A stretch of DNA of 64,000 nucleotides from JANMDU01 sp031418715 (GTDB lineage Bacteria > Pseudomonadota > Gammaproteobacteria > Burkholderiales > Burkholderiaceae_C), in NCBI GenBank assembly GCA_031418715.1, contig JANOJL010000070.1:1-64000 (forward strand), in the 5' to 3' direction. Each line of letters opens with the position of its first letter. Within the stretch, counting starts at the first letter, position 1. The notes beneath the pieces were generated by a model. The model made no database searches and had not been told where the DNA came from. It was given only the letters and a program-made list of their open reading frames with translations. The translations under genes and the position numbers were made by a program. Of this stretch, positions 17,279-25,517 are shown piece after piece.

Positions 17279-18109
17279 ATGAAATTACCCTCACCTTGGT
17301 GGGCTGAGCTCACCACCCGCCAATTTGCCCAACTTGCCGCCAGTGGCGCTGATGATGTCGTCGCCGTACTTCCTGTGGCCGCGATTGAGCAGCACGGCCC
17401 GCATCTTCCTGTGAGTGTCGACACCACTTTGGTAGATGGCGTGATCGCTGCGACGTTGCCGCATCTGGGGGCTACGCGCGCACTTTTTTTGCCCACGCAG
17501 CAAGTCGGCAAAAGCAACGAGCATCAGCGCTTTCCGGGAACGCTCACATTAAAGGCTGAAACTCTGATTGCGCTGTGGACGGAGCTTGGCGAATGCGTGC
17601 ATCGCGCGGGCATTAAAAAGCTGGTGCTCTTCAATTCGCATGGCGGGCAGATCAGCGTGATGGATATCGTGGCGCGTGATCTGCGGGTGCGGCTGGATAT
17701 GCTGGTGTTCTCCGTCAACTGGTTCACCTTACCGCTAGGTGATGAGGTCAACGAGCTTTTCACCGCAGACGAGCATCGTTTCGGTATCCATGGCGGCGAC
17801 ATGGAAACTTCCATGATGCTCGCACTCGCACCCAACATAGTAGACATGAGCCAAGCGCGTGATTTCAAAAGCAGCTCGCAAGCGCGGCACGAAAAATACC
17901 CGATTCTTGGCAATGGCAGCAGCGCCAAAATGGGCTGGCAAACGCAGGATTACAACCCGATGGGTGCTTGTGGCAATGCTGCAATAGCAACTGCCGAAAA
18001 AGGCCATGCGGTGATCAATGCATCGGGGCAAAAACTGGCGCAACTATTGCAAGAGATCAGTAGCCTGCCTATGAGCACCCTGCGGCAGCATCCCGAAATT
18101 CCGCTTTAA
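17279..18109 (+). CDS. Creatininase-family amidohydrolase
   Basis: A 276-residue protein of the creatininase superfamily (creatinine amidohydrolase, formamide hydrolases such as archaeal ArfB, mycofactocin MftE-like). Metal-binding motifs are clear: AAIEQHGPHLPVSVDT (Glu37, His39, Asp48), FNSHGGQ (His121) and GGDMETS (Glu176). The length is right for the family. It opens a plus-strand unit together with an ABC ATPase, a permease and a cytosine-deaminase-like enzyme, facing the reductive pyrimidine operon across the operator. That suggests hydrolysis of a cyclic amide or formamide derived from a pyrimidine or related heterocycle. The true substrate is unknown. Confidence 0.85.
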   Translation: MKLPSPWWAELTTRQFAQLAASGADDVVAVLPVAAIEQHGPHLPVSVDTTLVDGVIAATLPHLGATRALFLPTQQVGKSNEHQRFPGTLTLKAETLIALWTELGECVHRAGIKKLVLFNSHGGQISVMDIVARDLRVRLDMLVFSVNWFTLPLGDEVNELFTADEHRFGIHGGDMETSMMLALAPNIVDMSQARDFKSSSQARHEKYPILGNGSSAKMGWQTQDYNPMGACGNAAIATAEKGHAVINASGQKLAQLLQEISSLPMSTLRQHPEIPL

Positions 18110-18123
18110 ATTTTGATCCACTC

Positions 18124-18885
18124 ATGAGCACACTTTTGGCGCTTCAGCGCGTCGTTAAGCGCTACGACAACGGCACACTCGCACTGCAAGACGTTGACTT
18201 GTCCATTGGCGAGCATGAGTTTGTGAGCCTGCTCGGGCCTTCGGGCTGTGGCAAAAGCACTGCACTCAAAATGATGGCTGGCCTGCTGCCCATGACTTCT
18301 GGGCAGATGGCTTGGAGCGATCCCAGCAAAGACCATTCCAAGGATATTTCCTTCGTCTTTCAAGAGCCCACGCTGATGCCTTGGTCGGTGGTGTTTGACA
18401 ACGTCTGGTTGCCGCTTCGCCTCAAAGGTCTCAGCAAAGAAAAAGCTCGCCCGCAGGTGGAAGATGCGCTTGGGAAAGTCGGCCTATCGCAATTCGCGCA
18501 TGTGTATCCACGTGAGCTGTCTGGTGGCATGAAAATGCGTGTCTCAATTGCGCGAGCGATGGTCACCGAGCCGCGCCTCTTGCTGATGGACGAGCCTTTT
18601 GCTGCGCTTGATGAGATGACCCGCTTCAAGCTCAACAACGACACGCTCGCGCTGTGGCATACCAAACAATTTACCACCGTTTTCGTCACGCACAGCGTGT
18701 ATGAAAGCGTCTATCTCTCCAACCGGATCATCATCATGGCAGCCAGACCAGGCCGCGTGATTGCGGATATCGCGATTGATGAGCCCTATCCACGTACAGA
18801 CGCTTTCCGCAACACAGAGCGCTATGCCCAACTGTGCGTGAAGGTCTCACAAGAGTTGCAAAAGGCAGGAGAGCATCATGTCTGA
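18124..18885 (+). CDS. Second ABC importer ATPase (NrtD/SsuB/TauB-type)
   Basis: A 253-residue ATP-binding protein with Walker A GPSGCGKST, Q-loop VFQEPTLMPW, signature LSGGMKMR, Walker B LLLMDEPFAALDE and H-loop VTHS. It is clearly paralogous to the ATPase at 7107-7937 but distinct in sequence. It lies 14 bases after the creatininase-family gene and overlaps the next permease gene by 8 bases. No binding protein gene accompanies this set, so it may share the NMT1-like protein encoded at 9861, or use one elsewhere. Regulation through the operator at 17157 is inferred. Confidence 0.88.
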   Translation: MSTLLALQRVVKRYDNGTLALQDVDLSIGEHEFVSLLGPSGCGKSTALKMMAGLLPMTSGQMAWSDPSKDHSKDISFVFQEPTLMPWSVVFDNVWLPLRLKGLSKEKARPQVEDALGKVGLSQFAHVYPRELSGGMKMRVSIARAMVTEPRLLLMDEPFAALDEMTRFKLNNDTLALWHTKQFTTVFVTHSVYESVYLSNRIIIMAARPGRVIADIAIDEPYPRTDAFRNTERYAQLCVKVSQELQKAGEHHV

Positions 18886-19723
18886 CAGCCCATCAAACAC
18901 TACTAGTTCGATAGCAACTCACTCAGTTAATACAACGGGTAGAAGCGCTTTTCTCTTAAAAATACTACCTTTTGTGGTGTTCACGGCGGCCCTGGTGGGT
19001 TGGGAAGCCTTGGTGCGCGTTAACAACATTCCCCACTACATCCTGCCGGCGCCTACGCTCGTACTTCAAACGCTCTGGGAGAATCTAGGCTCACTGATGG
19101 AGAGCTGGTGGTTCACGATGAAGGTGACATTTGGCGCTTTGTTTTTAGCCGTCACGGGCGGTGTGATCTTGGCTACATTGTTTGCACTCAACAAATGGGT
19201 CGAAGCTAGCCTGTTTCCCTTTGCCATCGTGCTGCAAGTCACGCCGATTGTGGCGATTGCGCCTTTGATCTTGATCTTCATCGACAGCACCATGGCCGCA
19301 CTCTTGCTCTGCGCTTGGATCGTGGCTTTCTTTCCGATCCTCTCCAACACAGTGATCGGTCTGCGAAGCGCCGATCACAATTTGCGCGATCTTTTCACGC
19401 TTTATCGCGCCTCGCCTTGGCAAACTTTGCGGCATCTTCTCATTCCCTCAGCCATGCCTTTCTTCATTGCTGGCTTGAAAATTGCTGGCGGCTTGAGCTT
19501 AATTGGTGCGGTCGTCGCAGAGTTCACCGCTGGCGCTGCCGGAAAGCAAACTGGCTTGGCTTCTCGCATTTTGGAGGCGAGTTTTCGCACGGAGATTCCA
19601 AAAATGTTTGCTGCCCTCGTGCTCGTTTCGCTGACGGGTGTGATGATTTTTGTATTGTTCAATATCGTGTCAAAACTCGTTCTCGGCAAATGGCATGAGA
19701 GCGAAGTCAAAGCGAGCCGCTGA
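18878..19723 (+). CDS. Second ABC importer permease (BPD type)
   Basis: A 281-residue inner-membrane permease. After a polar N-terminus of about 25 residues it has one helix, a loop with HYILPAPTLVLQTLW, then the permease core with an EAA loop around LYRASPWQTLRHLLIPSAMPF. GGCAGGAGAGCATC precedes the ATG, which supports the start despite the 8-base overlap with the ATPase gene. The N-terminal polar stretch overlaps a copy of the dispersed repeat (18900-18941). A single permease gene implies a homodimeric channel, in contrast to the first importer. The stop overlaps the start of the deaminase-like gene by one base (TGATG). Confidence 0.87.
   Translation: MSDSPSNTTSSIATHSVNTTGRSAFLLKILPFVVFTAALVGWEALVRVNNIPHYILPAPTLVLQTLWENLGSLMESWWFTMKVTFGALFLAVTGGVILATLFALNKWVEASLFPFAIVLQVTPIVAIAPLILIFIDSTMAALLLCAWIVAFFPILSNTVIGLRSADHNLRDLFTLYRASPWQTLRHLLIPSAMPFFIAGLKIAGGLSLIGAVVAEFTAGAAGKQTGLASRILEASFRTEIPKMFAALVLVSLTGVMIFVLFNIVSKLVLGKWHESEVKASR
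18900..18941 (-). repeat. Dispersed 45-bp repeat, copy D (in permease gene)
   Basis: On the minus strand it shows TACCCGTTGTATTAACTGAG followed by GAGTTGCTATCGAAC, colinear with the consensus. It codes for part of the polar N-terminus of the second permease. Confidence 0.65.
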
Positions 19724-20976
19724 TGGATGCAAGCTCACGTGTTATCACGGGTGTGCAGATTCCGCACAGCGTGCGTGGCTTCATATCAGAGGCGACTGCA
19801 TTCGATATTTATATAGAAAAAGAGCTTGTAGCCGTTATAAAACCTGCGCAATATGCTATTAATTCGATAGCAAATAAAGCTCAAATGCTGTTGCCCGCCT
19901 TCGTCGATCTGCATCTGCACATTGACAAAACTTTCGTCGTGGATGAAGTGGGCGCAGCAGAAGGTGATTTGTATGCCGCGATTGAGCGCATGGCCAAGCA
20001 TCGTGACGGCTGGAGCGCTGAACACATCGAATCACGTATGCAGCGCGCCTTGCAGGAAGCCTATGCCAACGGCTGCCGAGCCTTGCGCACGCATCTCGAT
20101 TGGATGAACAAAAATGCGCCCAAGTCGCTTGCCGTGTTTGAAAAGCTGCGTGATCAATGGCGTGGAAAACTCACCCTGCAATGCGTGAGCCTCACGCCAC
20201 TGGATTATTTTGACGAAGGCTTTGATGCCGCTTTCAATGGCGAAGAACTGGCGCTCGAAGTAGCCACTGCAAATCTGACTTGCGATCAAAGCCGTGGCGA
20301 AGCCGCCTTACTCGGCGCTTTCGTCTATCGCAACGAGCGAATTTACGACAAGCTTCAGCGCGTCTTTGATTTGGCCATCAAAAACCAACTCGATTTAGAT
20401 TTCCACGTGGATGAAGGCTTGGATGCAGATGCGCGCGGCTTGAGGGCGATTGCCGAGCTCACGATCAAAAACAACTACCAGGGTCGCGTCACCTGCGGCC
20501 ATGCCTGCTCGCTGGCCATGCAAAGCGATGAAGATGCCCTCGCCACTTTGAAGCTCTGTGCACAAGCCGGCATCCACCTCGTCGCCCTGCCCGCCACGAA
20601 TCTGTATTTGCAAGGCGCCTGGAACTGCACTCCCGTAGAGCGCGGCCTCACCCGCCTGCGCGAAGCGAGAGAGCTGGGCGTGAGCTGCTCGATCGCCACA
20701 GACAACGTCGCAGACGGCTTCTACCCCTACGGCAGCTACAACCCCTTGGCCAGCTACACGCTCGGCGTGCAAATGGGGCATTTATCCGAACCACTCGATT
20801 GGCTCAGCAGCATCACGACCGCGCCTTCGAAGGCGATGAACTTGCCGTGGGATGGTTTGATACGGGAAGGCAGCTCTGCTCATGACTTGCTGCTCGTGCA
20901 AGCGGGCGATGCGCGAGACTTATTGAATGCGCCTCTTGTTGAGCGTTTGTCAAATGCCGTAGACACTCAACAATAG
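19723..20976 (+). CDS. Cytosine-deaminase-like amidohydrolase (CodA family)
   Basis: A 417-residue metal-dependent hydrolase. Motifs match CodA-type deaminases: LHLHIDKTF with His64 and His66, FHVDEG, GHACSL and TDNVADGFYPYG with the metal-binding Asp. By family it deaminates cytosine or a related ring (creatinine, isoguanine, s-triazine-like relatives exist). In this operon, conversion of cytosine to uracil would feed PreTA. The substrate is not certain, because the neighbours (creatininase family, importer) hint at something less common. A complete copy of the dispersed repeat codes for about residues 36-51, between the small N-terminal sheet and the barrel. Start and stop overlap the preceding permease gene. 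Confidence 0.83.
   Translation: MDASSRVITGVQIPHSVRGFISEATAFDIYIEKELVAVIKPAQYAINSIANKAQMLLPAFVDLHLHIDKTFVVDEVGAAEGDLYAAIERMAKHRDGWSAEHIESRMQRALQEAYANGCRALRTHLDWMNKNAPKSLAVFEKLRDQWRGKLTLQCVSLTPLDYFDEGFDAAFNGEELALEVATANLTCDQSRGEAALLGAFVYRNERIYDKLQRVFDLAIKNQLDLDFHVDEGLDADARGLRAIAELTIKNNYQGRVTCGHACSLAMQSDEDALATLKLCAQAGIHLVALPATNLYLQGAWNCTPVERGLTRLREARELGVSCSIATDNVADGFYPYGSYNPLASYTLGVQMGHLSEPLDWLSSITTAPSKAMNLPWDGLIREGSSAHDLLLVQAGDARDLLNAPLVERLSNAVDTQQ
19829..19874 (+). repeat. Dispersed 45-bp repeat, copy E (best-preserved copy, in the codA-like gene)
   Basis: TAGCCGTTATAAAA, CCTGCGCAA, TATGCTATT then AATTCGATAGCAAA: used here as the reference copy. GCTAT and ATAGC can pair across a 7-nt loop. In frame, coding for about 16 residues. 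Confidence 0.9.
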
Positions 20977-21075
20977 GTAACGCGAAAAACGCTAAAAGAA
21001 CCCAAAAAATGCAAAAAATCTCCTTCGGTTTTCTTTCGCATTTTTTGGGTTCTTTTAGCGTTTTTAGCGTTACCT
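20975..21075. repeat. Large inverted repeat with 38-bp arms
   Basis: The left arm 20975-21012 and right arm 21038-21075 are complementary over 38 bp with one mismatch, around a 25-nt loop containing CTTCGG. Each arm starts AGGTAACGC and contains AAAGAACCCAAAAAATGC. The stem fills the gap between the deaminase-like and FAD-oxidase genes, overlapping the stop of the first. It is much longer than a normal terminator stem, and no T-run follows the right arm. Confidence 0.92.
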
Positions 21076-21099
21076 AAACCTCCCACCCTCCAAAGCCTC

Positions 21100-22488
21100 A
21101 TGAAAAACTTCGATCCCTTCATTCAAGACATCGCAGGCATCCCCCACACCCGTGATGCACACACCTTGGCTGTCAAATCCAAAGACTACTACTGGTACAG
21201 CCCCATTCTCAAAGCCGCGCTAGATGACAAGATGGGTGACATCATGGTGAGCCCGCGCACCGAGGCTGAGGTGATCCAAGTCGCCGGCGCTTGCGCCAAG
21301 CATCGTTTGAACATCACCATCCGAGGCGGTGGCACGGGCAATTATGGCCAATGCGTGCCGCTCGAAGGCGGTGTGATTTTGGATGTCACCCAACTCAATC
21401 GTGTCATCAGCATCGCGCCCGGCCAAGTGACCTGCGAAGCTGGCATCCTCATCGCCGATCTAGAAAAAGCCGTCAGAGCAGACCGAAGCGCGCCAGGCGG
21501 CCAAGAAATCCTGATGTTCCCCAGTACCCGAGACATTGCCACCATCGGCGGCTTCATCGCAGGCGGCTACGCAGGTGCGGGCAGCGTGCGCAATGGCATT
21601 TTGAAAGATGCCGGCAACGTCACCATGATTCGCGTCGTCACGCTCGAAGAGAAACCGCGCATCATTGAATTGAAAGATGCCGACATTCAAAAGGTCCACC
21701 ACGCTTATGGCACCAACGGCATCATCACCGCGCTCACACTTCGCTTAAAGCCTGCCGTCGATTGGGTTCACCACATCGCCCTGTTTGACAGCTATAGTGC
21801 CGCCCTGCGCTTTGGTTGCGAAGCCACCGAGGCGATTGGAAGTTCGGTCGATGCCTTTCTCATTACGGCGGTGGAGAGACGCATCGCGCCTCATTACGAA
21901 GCTGAGTTTGGCGCGCGTTTCCCCGCCAACAAAGATGCCGTTTTCTCTATGGTCCATCCAAACTACATGGATGCTTGGCGCGCGCTCGTGAAGAAGCACA
22001 GCGGTAGCGAATCCATGGCCTTCACCGAGAGTGAGCTCAAAAAAGAAAAACTCTCCCCCGCCTTCGAATGTGCCTATAACCACACCACCCTCATTGCCCT
22101 CAAACAAGATAAAAGCTGGACGAACCTTCAAACCGTCGCTCCATGGACGGTGGGCACAGGTATCGACATCGCCTTGGTAGAAAAACAAATGGCTCGCTGG
22201 GGCGATGAAGTCTTACAACACCATGAATTCGGCCGCCAATACGGTGGCTGCGTCGCCTTCGGCCTTCCACTGGTGAGCTATTTCGACAAAGAGCGCATTT
22301 ACGAAATCATAAAAGACTATGAGCAAGATGGCTGCATGGTCTTCGATAACCACGTCTACACGATTGAGGACGGCGGCATGAAAGAGATTGATACGAATCA
22401 AATCGATTTCAAACGCATTGCAGACCCGCATGGCCTGATGAATCCGGGCAAGACGCGCGGCTGGCCAAGCTCAGCCAATCAGGTGTAG
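21100..22488 (+). CDS. FAD-binding PCMH-type oxidoreductase
   Basis: A 462-residue flavoprotein of the GlcD/vanillyl-alcohol-oxidase fold. The FAD-binding domain is seen as VAGACAKHRLNITIRGGGTGNYGQ (about 62-84) and TIGGFIAGGYAGAGSVRNG (about 147-165). The C-terminal cap ends with DPHGLMNPGKTRGW. No signal peptide or membrane helix is seen. Such enzymes oxidise alcohols or 2-hydroxy acids; the substrate is unknown. It follows the large hairpin, so expression relative to the deaminase-like gene may differ. Its 3' end overlaps the convergent hydrolase gene by 18 bases. A role in catabolism of the imported compound is an inference from position. Confidence 0.8.
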   Translation: MKNFDPFIQDIAGIPHTRDAHTLAVKSKDYYWYSPILKAALDDKMGDIMVSPRTEAEVIQVAGACAKHRLNITIRGGGTGNYGQCVPLEGGVILDVTQLNRVISIAPGQVTCEAGILIADLEKAVRADRSAPGGQEILMFPSTRDIATIGGFIAGGYAGAGSVRNGILKDAGNVTMIRVVTLEEKPRIIELKDADIQKVHHAYGTNGIITALTLRLKPAVDWVHHIALFDSYSAALRFGCEATEAIGSSVDAFLITAVERRIAPHYEAEFGARFPANKDAVFSMVHPNYMDAWRALVKKHSGSESMAFTESELKKEKLSPAFECAYNHTTLIALKQDKSWTNLQTVAPWTVGTGIDIALVEKQMARWGDEVLQHHEFGRQYGGCVAFGLPLVSYFDKERIYEIIKDYEQDGCMVFDNHVYTIEDGGMKEIDTNQIDFKRIADPHGLMNPGKTRGWPSSANQV

Positions 22489-23454
22489 TCTGCCTTGGCT
22501 GTCTTGCCGCCGCGTAGGGATCACAGTGCGATCCAAATCGCCTCGGATGGTCTCAAACAAGTCACGTACAAATACCTTGTTGCCAATATGCCATGAATGA
22601 TCAAACGAGCCAATCTCCGCAGCCTGATCGCGCTTCTTGATAGCTGCATCCTTTTCTAAGGCTTCAAAGTAATCAGAGCAGTCTACATTCACCGCTTTGG
22701 ATGGCGCGTCTGCTGGCAAGCCTATCCGGCCTGCGCGTGGCGCTGTGCCTAAGCGCTTCGCATTTGAAAGTTTGAGTGCAGAATCAAACAAGCTTGAGTA
22801 GTTGGTCAAGCGCGTGCAGTGCCTATAGAGAGAATCCGTCGAAGAATTGCCTGCGCTCATGGAAGCGCAAGAGACATCTGCGCCAATGAACGCGATTTGG
22901 CTGATGGCCCAAGCGCTGTTAGGCAGTCGCGTATCGTCTGCATCATCAAACGCTTCGCGGATCACATACGCGCCCGTGGAGTGCCCCAGCAAATGAATGT
23001 TGATAGCGCAATCAGGCGTTTGCTCAGCAGCAAGGCAGGCAATGCCATCGGTAACGAGCTGCATCGCCGTTTGCTTGGCATCGTGCCGATCTTCCAAGTA
23101 ATTCAGCGCCATGTTTTCGCTCGGCCAATCAAAGGCTACGACGCTTCCTTTGTACCCCACATCGGCCAAATCCTGCGTCAAGCGGTCACACCGAGCCATC
23201 ACAATATCGTGATCATTGTTGTAGCCGTGAATAAAGATCAGAATATCGCCGCGCTCACGGGTCGGCACGCGAGAATCTTTCCCCCAAGAGCAGGCCTTTC
23301 GTAAGCGCTTTACCCATACATCGCGCCGCGCGATCTCATGCGAAGGATTAGGTTTTTCGCCTTGAGGCACCATCAGGTATCGGGTGGGGCCTGGCTCAGC
23401 AACAAATTTCTTGCCCATCACAGCGCGCGTGCTGATCAAAAATCGATCCATCAT
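22471..23454 (-). CDS. Alpha/beta hydrolase (DUF900-like)
   Basis: A 327-residue predicted serine hydrolase. The oxyanion segment LIFIHGYNN (about 72-80), nucleophile elbow LLGHSTGAY with Ser159, and a late FDHSWH histidine make a plausible catalytic set. The architecture resembles DUF900 esterase-like proteins. No signal peptide is present, so a cytoplasmic location is likely. The start ATG overlaps the stop codon of the upstream 33-residue gene (ATGA), and GGAG precedes it, indicating translational coupling. The substrate is unknown. The 3' end overlaps the convergent FAD oxidase gene. Confidence 0.78.
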   Translation of the reverse strand: MMDRFLISTRAVMGKKFVAEPGPTRYLMVPQGEKPNPSHEIARRDVWVKRLRKACSWGKDSRVPTRERGDILIFIHGYNNDHDIVMARCDRLTQDLADVGYKGSVVAFDWPSENMALNYLEDRHDAKQTAMQLVTDGIACLAAEQTPDCAINIHLLGHSTGAYVIREAFDDADDTRLPNSAWAISQIAFIGADVSCASMSAGNSSTDSLYRHCTRLTNYSSLFDSALKLSNAKRLGTAPRAGRIGLPADAPSKAVNVDCSDYFEALEKDAAIKKRDQAAEIGSFDHSWHIGNKVFVRDLFETIRGDLDRTVIPTRRQDSQGRLHLIG

Positions 23455-23552
23455 GTCTCCTTGAAGGTAAATTTATACTGATTTTGCGCACTATCTGATA
23501 AGTTAGCAAGAGCCAACTCCACAAGAAAACGCTGATCCTTATTCGCTTGCAT
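23451..23552 (-). CDS. Small protein, 33 residues, translationally coupled to the hydrolase
   Basis: A short minus-strand frame starting MQANKDQRFL and ending FTFKET. The ATG at 23552 has a well-placed AGGAG (about 6 bases upstream), and its TGA overlaps the ATG of the hydrolase gene. The composition is polar and helical, with no membrane segment. It starts 10 bases after the end of the MFS-acyltransferase gene. The two translation signals make it more convincing than chance, but no homology is known to me. Confidence 0.55.
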   Translation of the reverse strand: MQANKDQRFLVELALANLSDSAQNQYKFTFKET

Positions 23553-23561
23553 GGTGTGCTC

Positions 23562-25517
23562 CTAGACGCTTAGTAAATCAGCAACGCGCTTTTTCAGAAG
23601 CTCAGTCTGAACTTCAGTTGCAGGCATTGCGATACCCACATTCAATCCAACGCGATTCAACAAGCCTCTGCGAAACGGCCTGACCATCGCACCGTTTTTC
23701 TCAATACGACTGAAGTAGCTGCCCCAAAGGTTAGTCAAAGCCATCGGGATCACTGGCGGCTCAATACCTTTCTCTTTTGCTTGCTCCAAGATTTTCATGA
23801 TGCCGCCTTTGAACTCTTGCAGCGTGCCGTCTTTAGTGATGCCGCCTTCGGGGAAAATGGCGAGCATGTCGCCCTCTTTCAGCACTTTTCCGGCGGCGGC
23901 GAATGCGGCTTGATAGGCTACTGGGTCTTCAGCCTTTGGGGCGATAGGGATGGCTTTAGCGAGCTTGAAAAACCAGCCGATCACAGGCATTTTGAAGATG
24001 CGGTGGTCCATCACGAAGACGATGGGGCGCGGGCTGGCGGCCATGAGCAGCACGGCATCGACGAAGCTGACATGGTTGCAGGCGAGGATGGCTGCCCCGG
24101 TGGTGGGGATATTTTCATCGCCCTTCACTTTGAAGCGATAGACGAGGCGCGAAGCGATCCAAGCCACGAAGCGCAAGAAGTATTCAGGCACGAGCAAGAA
24201 GATATAAATGGCCACAACAGCATTGGCCAGCGCAGTGAAGAGGAAGACCTGCGGAATCGTGAACTTTGCGCCAAGCAATGCGCCCACGATCAAGCTGCTG
24301 GCGATCATGAAGAGCGCGTTCAAAATATTGTTGGCCGCGATGATGCGGGCGCGGTGCGTGGGCTGGCTGCGCAACTGGATCAGCGCATACATCGGCACGC
24401 TGTAAAGCCCCGCAAACAAGCTAAGCAAGAACAGATCAGCCATCACGCGCCAGTGCACGCTGATGCTGATGAACTGCATCACGGTGAGCAACTCCGCCTT
24501 GGGCAAGCTTCGCGAAGCGAAATACAAATCCAGCGCAAACACAGTCATACCGATCGCACCCAGCGGCACGAGGCCAATCTCCACATGCCGGCGCGAGAGC
24601 ACTTCGCACAGGAGCGAACCGGTCGCAATGCCAATGGAGAAGACGACGAGCAGCAGAGACGCCACATTCGAGCTGCCATGCAACACGTCTTTGGCAAAGC
24701 TGGGAAATTGGCTCAAGAAAACTGCACCAAAAAACCACATCCAGCTGATACCCAGCAGTGAGCGGAAGACGACGATATTGCCATGCGCTAGCTTCAAATT
24801 CTTCCAAGTTTCGGTGAACGGATTCCAGTTGATTGTGAGGCTCGGATCGGTCGCTGGTGCGTTCGGAATGTATTGCGCAGTGATTCTGCCGATGATGGCA
24901 ACTGCTATGCAAGTGATAGCAACATACGTAGCACCTATGCCGGGCATCGCTATTAAAACGCCACCAACAATATTGCCTGCGAGGATGGCAACGAAAGTAC
25001 CCATCTCCACCATGCCATTGCCGCCAGTGAGCTCACGTTCATTGAGCACCTGCGGCATATAAGCGAACTTCACGGGGCCAAACAGCGTGGAATGTAAGCC
25101 CATGAGAAAGGTACAGCTTAGCAACACAGGCACATTCGCGTTGAAAAATCCATACGCTGCAATCAGCATGATCACGATCTCTAGATTCTTCACGAAGCGG
25201 ATCATCTTCGTCTTCTCATACTTGTCTGTGAGCTGCCCGCTGGTGGCAGAAAACAGCAAGAAGGGCAAGATAAACAAAGCACCAATCACCAAGCCCGCCA
25301 TCGCTGGCTGCATCCAGCTGATCGACAGCTGATACGTGACCATCACAGTAAAGGCGAATTTAAAAACGTTGTCGTTTGCTGCGCCGGAGAACTGCGTCCA
25401 GAAGAATGGGGCGAAGCGCCTTTGCTTGAGCAGGGCGAATTGGTTGGGGTGATCGTTGTGATGATTTGCTTCGCTCAAGGCATGCTCCTCGTTGTTGTGA
25501 CGTGTATTGGCAAGCAT
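23562..25517 (-). CDS. MFS transporter fused to 1-acyl-glycerol-3-phosphate acyltransferase (LplT-Aas-like)
   Basis: A 651-residue two-domain membrane protein. Residues about 20-430 form a 12-helix major facilitator domain like the lysophospholipid flippase LplT. The C-terminal 200 residues are a PlsC-type acyltransferase with NHVSFVD (the HX4D motif) and FPEGGITKDG. The inferred role is uptake of lysophospholipid and its re-acylation, or glycerolipid synthesis. The ATG at 25517 overlaps the TAA of the upstream gene (TAATG), which fixes the start. A degenerate copy of the dispersed repeat lies in a transmembrane section (24903-24943). The bacterial Aas protein also has an AMP-ligase domain, which is absent here. 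Confidence 0.88.
   Translation of the reverse strand: MLANTRHNNEEHALSEANHHNDHPNQFALLKQRRFAPFFWTQFSGAANDNVFKFAFTVMVTYQLSISWMQPAMAGLVIGALFILPFLLFSATSGQLTDKYEKTKMIRFVKNLEIVIMLIAAYGFFNANVPVLLSCTFLMGLHSTLFGPVKFAYMPQVLNERELTGGNGMVEMGTFVAILAGNIVGGVLIAMPGIGATYVAITCIAVAIIGRITAQYIPNAPATDPSLTINWNPFTETWKNLKLAHGNIVVFRSLLGISWMWFFGAVFLSQFPSFAKDVLHGSSNVASLLLVVFSIGIATGSLLCEVLSRRHVEIGLVPLGAIGMTVFALDLYFASRSLPKAELLTVMQFISISVHWRVMADLFLLSLFAGLYSVPMYALIQLRSQPTHRARIIAANNILNALFMIASSLIVGALLGAKFTIPQVFLFTALANAVVAIYIFLLVPEYFLRFVAWIASRLVYRFKVKGDENIPTTGAAILACNHVSFVDAVLLMAASPRPIVFVMDHRIFKMPVIGWFFKLAKAIPIAPKAEDPVAYQAAFAAAGKVLKEGDMLAIFPEGGITKDGTLQEFKGGIMKILEQAKEKGIEPPVIPMALTNLWGSYFSRIEKNGAMVRPFRRGLLNRVGLNVGIAMPATEVQTELLKKRVADLLSV
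24903..24943 (-). repeat. Dispersed 45-bp repeat, copy F (degenerate, in MFS domain)
   Basis: On the minus strand CCGGCATAGGTGCTACGTATG is followed by TTGCTATCACTTGCATAGCA. The length and the GCTAT/ATAGC end are kept; the first half is diverged. In frame in the MFS domain. Confidence 0.5.
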
